Assembly: GCF_000750955.1 (NCBI RefSeq)
Contig: NZ_CCEJ010000003.1
Location: forward strand, 124,001-188,000
Source of the DNA: Criblamydia sequanensis CRIB-18
GTDB taxonomy: Bacteria; Chlamydiota; Chlamydiia; Chlamydiales; Criblamydiaceae
Direction of reading: 5' to 3'
Length of the DNA: 64,000 nt
Shown piece after piece: positions 60,841 through 64,000 of the stretch (the first letter of the stretch is position 1; each line of letters begins with the position of its first letter). A program made the translations under genes and the position numbers. The notes beneath the pieces are model-generated. The model was given only the letters and a program-made list of their open reading frames with translations. It had not been told where the DNA came from and did not search any database.

Positions 60841-61343
60841 GAAGCAATAGAGAAATCCGCGCGCACAAAGTGCGGTTAATCAACGAAGAGGGCGAACAAG
60901 TCGGAATTGTTTCATTTCAAGAAGCGCTTACGAAGGCTGAAGAAGCCGGATTAGACCTTGTTGAAATCGTCCCAACGGCAACGCCTCCAATATGTAAGAT
61001 CATTAATTTCGGTAAATTCCGATATGATCAGACAAAAAGGGAAAAAGAAAGTAAAAAAGCGCAGCATCAAATTAAGGTTAAGGAAGTTAAACTTAAGCCG
61101 AATATAGATGAACATGACCTTCAAACCAAATTAAGGCAAGCGCGAGAGTTTTTAGATAAAGGCAACAAAGTAAAAATAACGTTGTCCTTTAGAGGTAGGG
61201 AAATGGCACATCCTGAAATCGGAGAAAATCTGATGAATCGGGTATGTGAAGAGCTAGCAGAGGCGGCAATAGCTGAGTCCGAACCGAAAAGAATGGGAAG
61301 GATTCTAATTGTTGTGTTAGCTCCTAAGCCAAAGAAGAAATAA
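60837..61343 (+). CDS. infC: Translation initiation factor IF-3
   Basis: Binds the 30S subunit, prevents premature 50S joining and checks the start codon. 168 aa with NREIRAHKVRLINEEGEQVG at the N-terminus and the IF3 signature DLVEIVPTATPPICKIINFGKFRY (about residues 40-63). The C-terminal domain follows (VKEVKLKPNIDEHDLQTKL, VKITLSFRGREMAHPEIG). The only possible start is TTG at 60837: an in-frame stop lies two codons upstream. The TTG overlaps the TGA of the preceding gene (TTGA). IF3 discriminates against unusual start codons, so this start fits IF3 autocontrol. Confidence 0.96.
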   Translation: MRSNREIRAHKVRLINEEGEQVGIVSFQEALTKAEEAGLDLVEIVPTATPPICKIINFGKFRYDQTKREKESKKAQHQIKVKEVKLKPNIDEHDLQTKLRQAREFLDKGNKVKITLSFRGREMAHPEIGENLMNRVCEELAEAAIAESEPKRMGRILIVVLAPKPKKK

Positions 61344-61361
61344 AGGTGTTTTAGCCAATTT

Positions 61362-61400
61362 CTTATAGTGTGGAAGCTCTTTAAAGCTCGAAAATATAAG
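61362..61400 (+). promoter_or_regulatory. Hairpin in the infC-rpmI spacer
   Basis: CTTATA (61362-61367) pairs with TATAAG (61395-61400), with AAGCT/AGCTT inside. It lies 40 bases upstream of rpmI. In E. coli L20 represses rpmI-rplT by binding structured RNA just upstream of rpmI; a similar site here is inference. Confidence 0.35.
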
Positions 61401-61440
61401 AACATTCAAACACATAAGACGCTATTCAGGAGAATCAGCA

Positions 61441-61635
61441 GTGCCTAAAATGAAGACTAGAAAGGCCGTTGCGGCCAGGTTCAGGGTAACCGGAACCGGA
61501 AAGTTAAAAAGACAACGCCCAGGCAAGCGCCACATACTGACAAAAAAAACGTCAAAGCGCAAAAGACAGTTGAGACAGCCAGCTTTAGTCTCTGAAGCTC
61601 AGCTCAAAACTTATAAGCGTGCAATGGGTGTTTAA
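61441..61635 (+). CDS. rpmI: 50S ribosomal protein L35
   Basis: 64 aa with the universal start [20 protein letters not shown] and [19 protein letters not shown]-like core. The GTG start at 61441 is preceded by AGGAGAAT. Small basic protein of the large subunit, co-transcribed with infC and rplT. Confidence 0.97.
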   Translation: MPKMKTRKAVAARFRVTGTGKLKRQRPGKRHILTKKTSKRKRQLRQPALVSEAQLKTYKRAMGV

Positions 61636-61660
61636 ACAGTAAGAATCATGGAGGAACCCG

Positions 61661-62017
61661 ATGGTTAGAGTGACAAATGCTGTCGCAGCAAATCGTCGAC
61701 GTAAACGCATTCTAAAAAGAGCTAAGGGTTTTTGGGGAGACCGTAAAAACCACCTTCGCATTACCAAAGAAGCTGTAATGCGAGCAATGGCTTATAATTA
61801 TGCTCACAGAAAACTACGTAAAAGAGATTTTCGAAAACTCTGGATTACACGTATTTCAGTTGCAGCTAAGATTAATGGTGTTTCTTATAGCAAACTTATC
61901 CACGGCTTGAAAAAAGCAGGATGTGATTTGAATAGGAAAATTTTGGCCGATATGGCAATCAGAGATCCTGAAGCCTTTGCAGTAATTGCAACAAAAGCAA
62001 AAGCCGCTTTGGTTTAG
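61661..62017 (+). CDS. rplT: 50S ribosomal protein L20
   Basis: 118 aa: the basic N-terminal tail VRVTNAVAANRRRKRILKRA, AKGFWGDRKN, then YNYAHRKLRKRDFRKLWITR and ISVAAKINGVSYSKLIHGL, all diagnostic. Needed for early 50S assembly and, in other bacteria, represses its own operon. The ATG has GGAGGAACCCG upstream. A terminator follows. Confidence 0.98.
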   Translation: MVRVTNAVAANRRRKRILKRAKGFWGDRKNHLRITKEAVMRAMAYNYAHRKLRKRDFRKLWITRISVAAKINGVSYSKLIHGLKKAGCDLNRKILADMAIRDPEAFAVIATKAKAALV

Positions 62018-62030
62018 AATGAAAAGTTGA

Positions 62031-62055
62031 GGCGGAGCTAAGGCTCCGCTTTTAT
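62031..62055 (+). terminator. Terminator of the infC-rpmI-rplT operon
   Basis: GCGGAGC (62032-62038) pairs with GCTCCGC (62043-62049) and is followed by TTTTATAT. It implies that pheS has a separate promoter in the following 80 bases. Confidence 0.85.
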
Positions 62056-62135
62056 ATCGCCTAAATAACACAATAAAATTCTTCTCGGAATTATTATTCT
62101 TTCATTTTTCCATTTTTTACGCTTTGGAGTGACTC

Positions 62136-63164
62136 TTGCAGACGCACATTGAAACCATCCAAAAAGAATTCGAAGAAGATTTTAAAAACTGCTTCTCTTC
62201 AGCGACCCTTGAATCCCTTAAAATAAAATACCTTGGCAAAAAAGGCCCTATCCAAGACTTGATGAAAGGTCTTAAAGAAGCAAGCGGGGAAGATCGTCCC
62301 AAGCTTGGCAAATCGATTAATGACTTAAAAGTGTCTATTGAAGCAAAGCTTACCGAACTTGGCCGCTCTTTAATTGCAAGAGAAGAGCAGCAAAAGCTCT
62401 TAGCTGAAAAAATTGATGAAACGCTTCCCGGAAAAAAACGCTTTCAAGGGCGTAAACACCCGGTAAACGGCACTCTTGATGAAATCATCAATATCCTTAT
62501 CGCCATGGGGTTTACAGTCGAACAAGGCCCGGATATTGATACCGATTACTATAATTTCGAAGTTTTAAATTTTCCTCCTGAGCATCCTGCTCGGGATATG
62601 CAAGATACGTTTTACATAAACAAGGAAGTGTTGCTTAGAACGCATACAAGCAACATTCAAGCGCGTGTGATGGAGTCTCAAAAGCCGCCCATCCGAATTA
62701 TTGCGCCGGGCAAGTGTTTCCGTAATGAAGCAGTCACTTCAAGATCTCATGTGTTCTTCCATCAAGTGGAAGCGGTTTACATCGATAAAAATGTCTCTTT
62801 TTCTGATTTGATGGGAACTTTGACAGACTTCATGCAAAAGCTTTTTTATAAAGACATTAAAGTCCGTTTTTGGCCCAATTATTTCCCTTTTGTTGAGCCT
62901 GGGCTGCAAGTTGACATCCACTGCTTGAACTGCAAAGGTTCGGGCTGTACTCTTTGCAAGCATACGGGTTGGCTTGAAGTGGCAGGCGCCGGCATGATTC
63001 ACCCCGAAGTTTTAAAAAATGGCGGTATTGATCCCGAGGAATACAGCGGCTTTGCATGGGGCCTTGGAATTGAAAGACTTGTGATGCTTAAAAACGGAAT
63101 CAAAGACATTCGATTATTTACAGAAAACGACATTCGTTTTTTAAATCAGTTCTCGGCCATTTAA
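62136..63164 (+). CDS. pheS: Phenylalanyl-tRNA synthetase alpha subunit
   Basis: Charges tRNA-Phe with phenylalanine as an alpha2-beta2 enzyme. 342 aa. The N-terminal coiled coil (residues ~1-85) is followed by the class II core with HPARDMQDTFYI, LLRTHTSNIQARVM, motif 2 GKCFRNEAVTSRSHVFFHQVE, and motif 3 SGFAWGLGIERLVMLKNGI. The start is TTG at 62136 with GGAG upstream. A four-Cys cluster (CLNCKGSGCTLC, about residues 267-278) sits before WLEVAGAGM, as seen in some bacterial PheS. pheT is not downstream here. Confidence 0.96.
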   Translation: MQTHIETIQKEFEEDFKNCFSSATLESLKIKYLGKKGPIQDLMKGLKEASGEDRPKLGKSINDLKVSIEAKLTELGRSLIAREEQQKLLAEKIDETLPGKKRFQGRKHPVNGTLDEIINILIAMGFTVEQGPDIDTDYYNFEVLNFPPEHPARDMQDTFYINKEVLLRTHTSNIQARVMESQKPPIRIIAPGKCFRNEAVTSRSHVFFHQVEAVYIDKNVSFSDLMGTLTDFMQKLFYKDIKVRFWPNYFPFVEPGLQVDIHCLNCKGSGCTLCKHTGWLEVAGAGMIHPEVLKNGGIDPEEYSGFAWGLGIERLVMLKNGIKDIRLFTENDIRFLNQFSAI

Positions 63165-64000
63165 TGCATAGATGGACAGTGACAAAAGAGGAAGCCGGCC
63201 TTTCTCTTCAGCAATTCTTGCAAAAGCACCTAAAGGGCCTTTTTTCGTTAAAGGAAATTAAATCAGGGCTGATGGGCTTAGCCTGCAAGCGGAATAAAAA
63301 AGTTGAGCGATTCGGCAGCGTTAAAGTCAATCAAGATGATCTTGTAGAATGGCTTGAAAAAGAAAAGAGCGAAAAGCAGAAAGCTATCTCTTTTGAAAAA
63401 GAGAGAATCCTCTTTGAGGATGACTTCTTTTTAGCCTATGACAAGCCCTCTTCTTGCTTAACGATGGAAAAGGGAATCTTAGAAGAAATCAATAAAAGCT
63501 ATACAAAAGTTTTTCCTGTCCACCGTTTGGATAAAGACACCACAGGAGTTCTTCTTTTTGCTAAGACAGAAAAAACGGCAGCCTATCTTGAATCGCTTTT
63601 TCGAAAAAAGGAAATCCATAAAACCTATTTGGCTTTGGTTTCAGGTTTGCTTAAGAAAGATCAGGAATCAGTCCTTAATTATTTAGGAAAAACGGGTTCT
63701 TTTTCAGGTCAAACTATCTATGGGCCGCAGTCTTCAAAACTTGGAAAATTTGCTGAAACCGAATTTATAGTCGTTTCTCATGGAAAAGAACACACCCTGG
63801 TGAAATGCTTTCCAAAAACAGGACGAACCCATCAAATCAGATCGCATCTAAAAACGCTTGGACACCCTATAGTCGGAGATGTTCAATATGGATGGGAGGA
63901 ATCTCTTCCTTTTAATGTGAGAAGAACTTTGCTTCATGCCTACTCCATTGAATTAACCCACCCTGACACGCATAAAAAAATTTGCATTGTCGCAAAAACT
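63164..64000 (+). CDS. RluA-family pseudouridine synthase, 3' end outside the window
   Basis: The ATG shares its A with the pheS stop (TAATG), so it is coupled to pheS. 279 codons are visible without a stop. An N-terminal S4-like RNA-binding region is followed by the catalytic motif VHRLDKDTTGVLLFAKT (catalytic Asp near residue 123), KTYLALVSG, and GRTHQIRSHLKTLGHPIVGD. It isomerises uridine in rRNA or tRNA; the exact site cannot be told from sequence. Confidence 0.92.
   Translation, partial: MHRWTVTKEEAGLSLQQFLQKHLKGLFSLKEIKSGLMGLACKRNKKVERFGSVKVNQDDLVEWLEKEKSEKQKAISFEKERILFEDDFFLAYDKPSSCLTMEKGILEEINKSYTKVFPVHRLDKDTTGVLLFAKTEKTAAYLESLFRKKEIHKTYLALVSGLLKKDQESVLNYLGKTGSFSGQTIYGPQSSKLGKFAETEFIVVSHGKEHTLVKCFPKTGRTHQIRSHLKTLGHPIVGDVQYGWEESLPFNVRRTLLHAYSIELTHPDTHKKICIVAKT

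Overview
The window is AT-rich bacterial chromosome and almost certainly comes from a member of the Chlamydiota outside the Chlamydiaceae, probably an amoeba- or protist-associated lineage. The main evidence is the block lptF-lptG / tilS / ftsH / pnp / rpsO / tadA (32-44 kb), which has the gene order I recall from Chlamydia trachomatis (about CT838-CT844). Further evidence is the infC-rpmI-rplT-pheS block (60.8-63.2 kb), cysteine-rich outer-membrane and Inc-like small membrane proteins, and many large lineage-specific proteins carrying eukaryote-like modules: ankyrin, leucine-rich repeat, F-box, U-box and protein kinase. Unlike Chlamydiaceae, it encodes an alanine racemase and an oxalate decarboxylase.

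Layout. 0-13 kb: accessory region with a truncated protein-kinase-like gene, a large hypothetical protein, an Inc-like two-helix protein, a small beta-barrel protein, a 1096-aa ankyrin protein and a 1121-aa secreted protein (seven-blade propeller plus six bacterial Ig-like repeats plus an Fn3-like end). 13-21.7 kb: small metabolic genes, namely a circularly permuted D-amino-acid-oxidase-like flavoprotein, L-threonine aldolase, a GNAT acetyltransferase, an SDR, tRNA-Ser(CGA), ferrochelatase, bicupin oxalate decarboxylase and a DUF1254/DUF1214 protein. 21.7-30 kb: lineage-specific proteins, tRNA-Ser(UGA), an M32 carboxypeptidase and a tandem pair of tail-anchored paralogues. 30-44 kb: conserved core with an ion transporter, alr, lptG/lptF, a GYF-like protein, tilS, ftsH, pnp, rpsO and tadA. 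45-50 kb: an ankyrin protein with a chaperone-like partner, an F-box/LRR protein, a rhomboid-like protein lacking the catalytic His, and a glycosyltransferase. 51-58 kb: a strongly structured non-coding segment with its own promoter, then uvrC, two tandem U-box proteins with nuclear-localisation-like clusters, a hypothetical protein and an SLC10-like transporter. 59-64 kb: tRNA-Val(GAC), a degenerate threonyl-tRNA-synthetase-like gene in the usual thrS position, infC, rpmI, rplT, pheS and a truncated RluA-type pseudouridine synthase.

How it works together. The core genes serve translation (IF3, L35, L20, S15, PheS, TilS, TadA, tRNAs), RNA decay (PNPase), membrane proteolysis (FtsH), lipopolysaccharide export (LptF/G), haem synthesis, DNA repair and cell-wall precursor supply. 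The accessory genes look like a host-interaction arsenal (ubiquitin-system mimics, ankyrin proteins, surface adhesin, Inc-like proteins). No transposase, integrase, phage gene or CRISPR array was seen. The most notable items are the putative structured RNA upstream of uvrC, the dead ThrRS-like protein coupled to infC, and the U-box pair. All functional statements rest on reading motifs by eye; no database search was possible.
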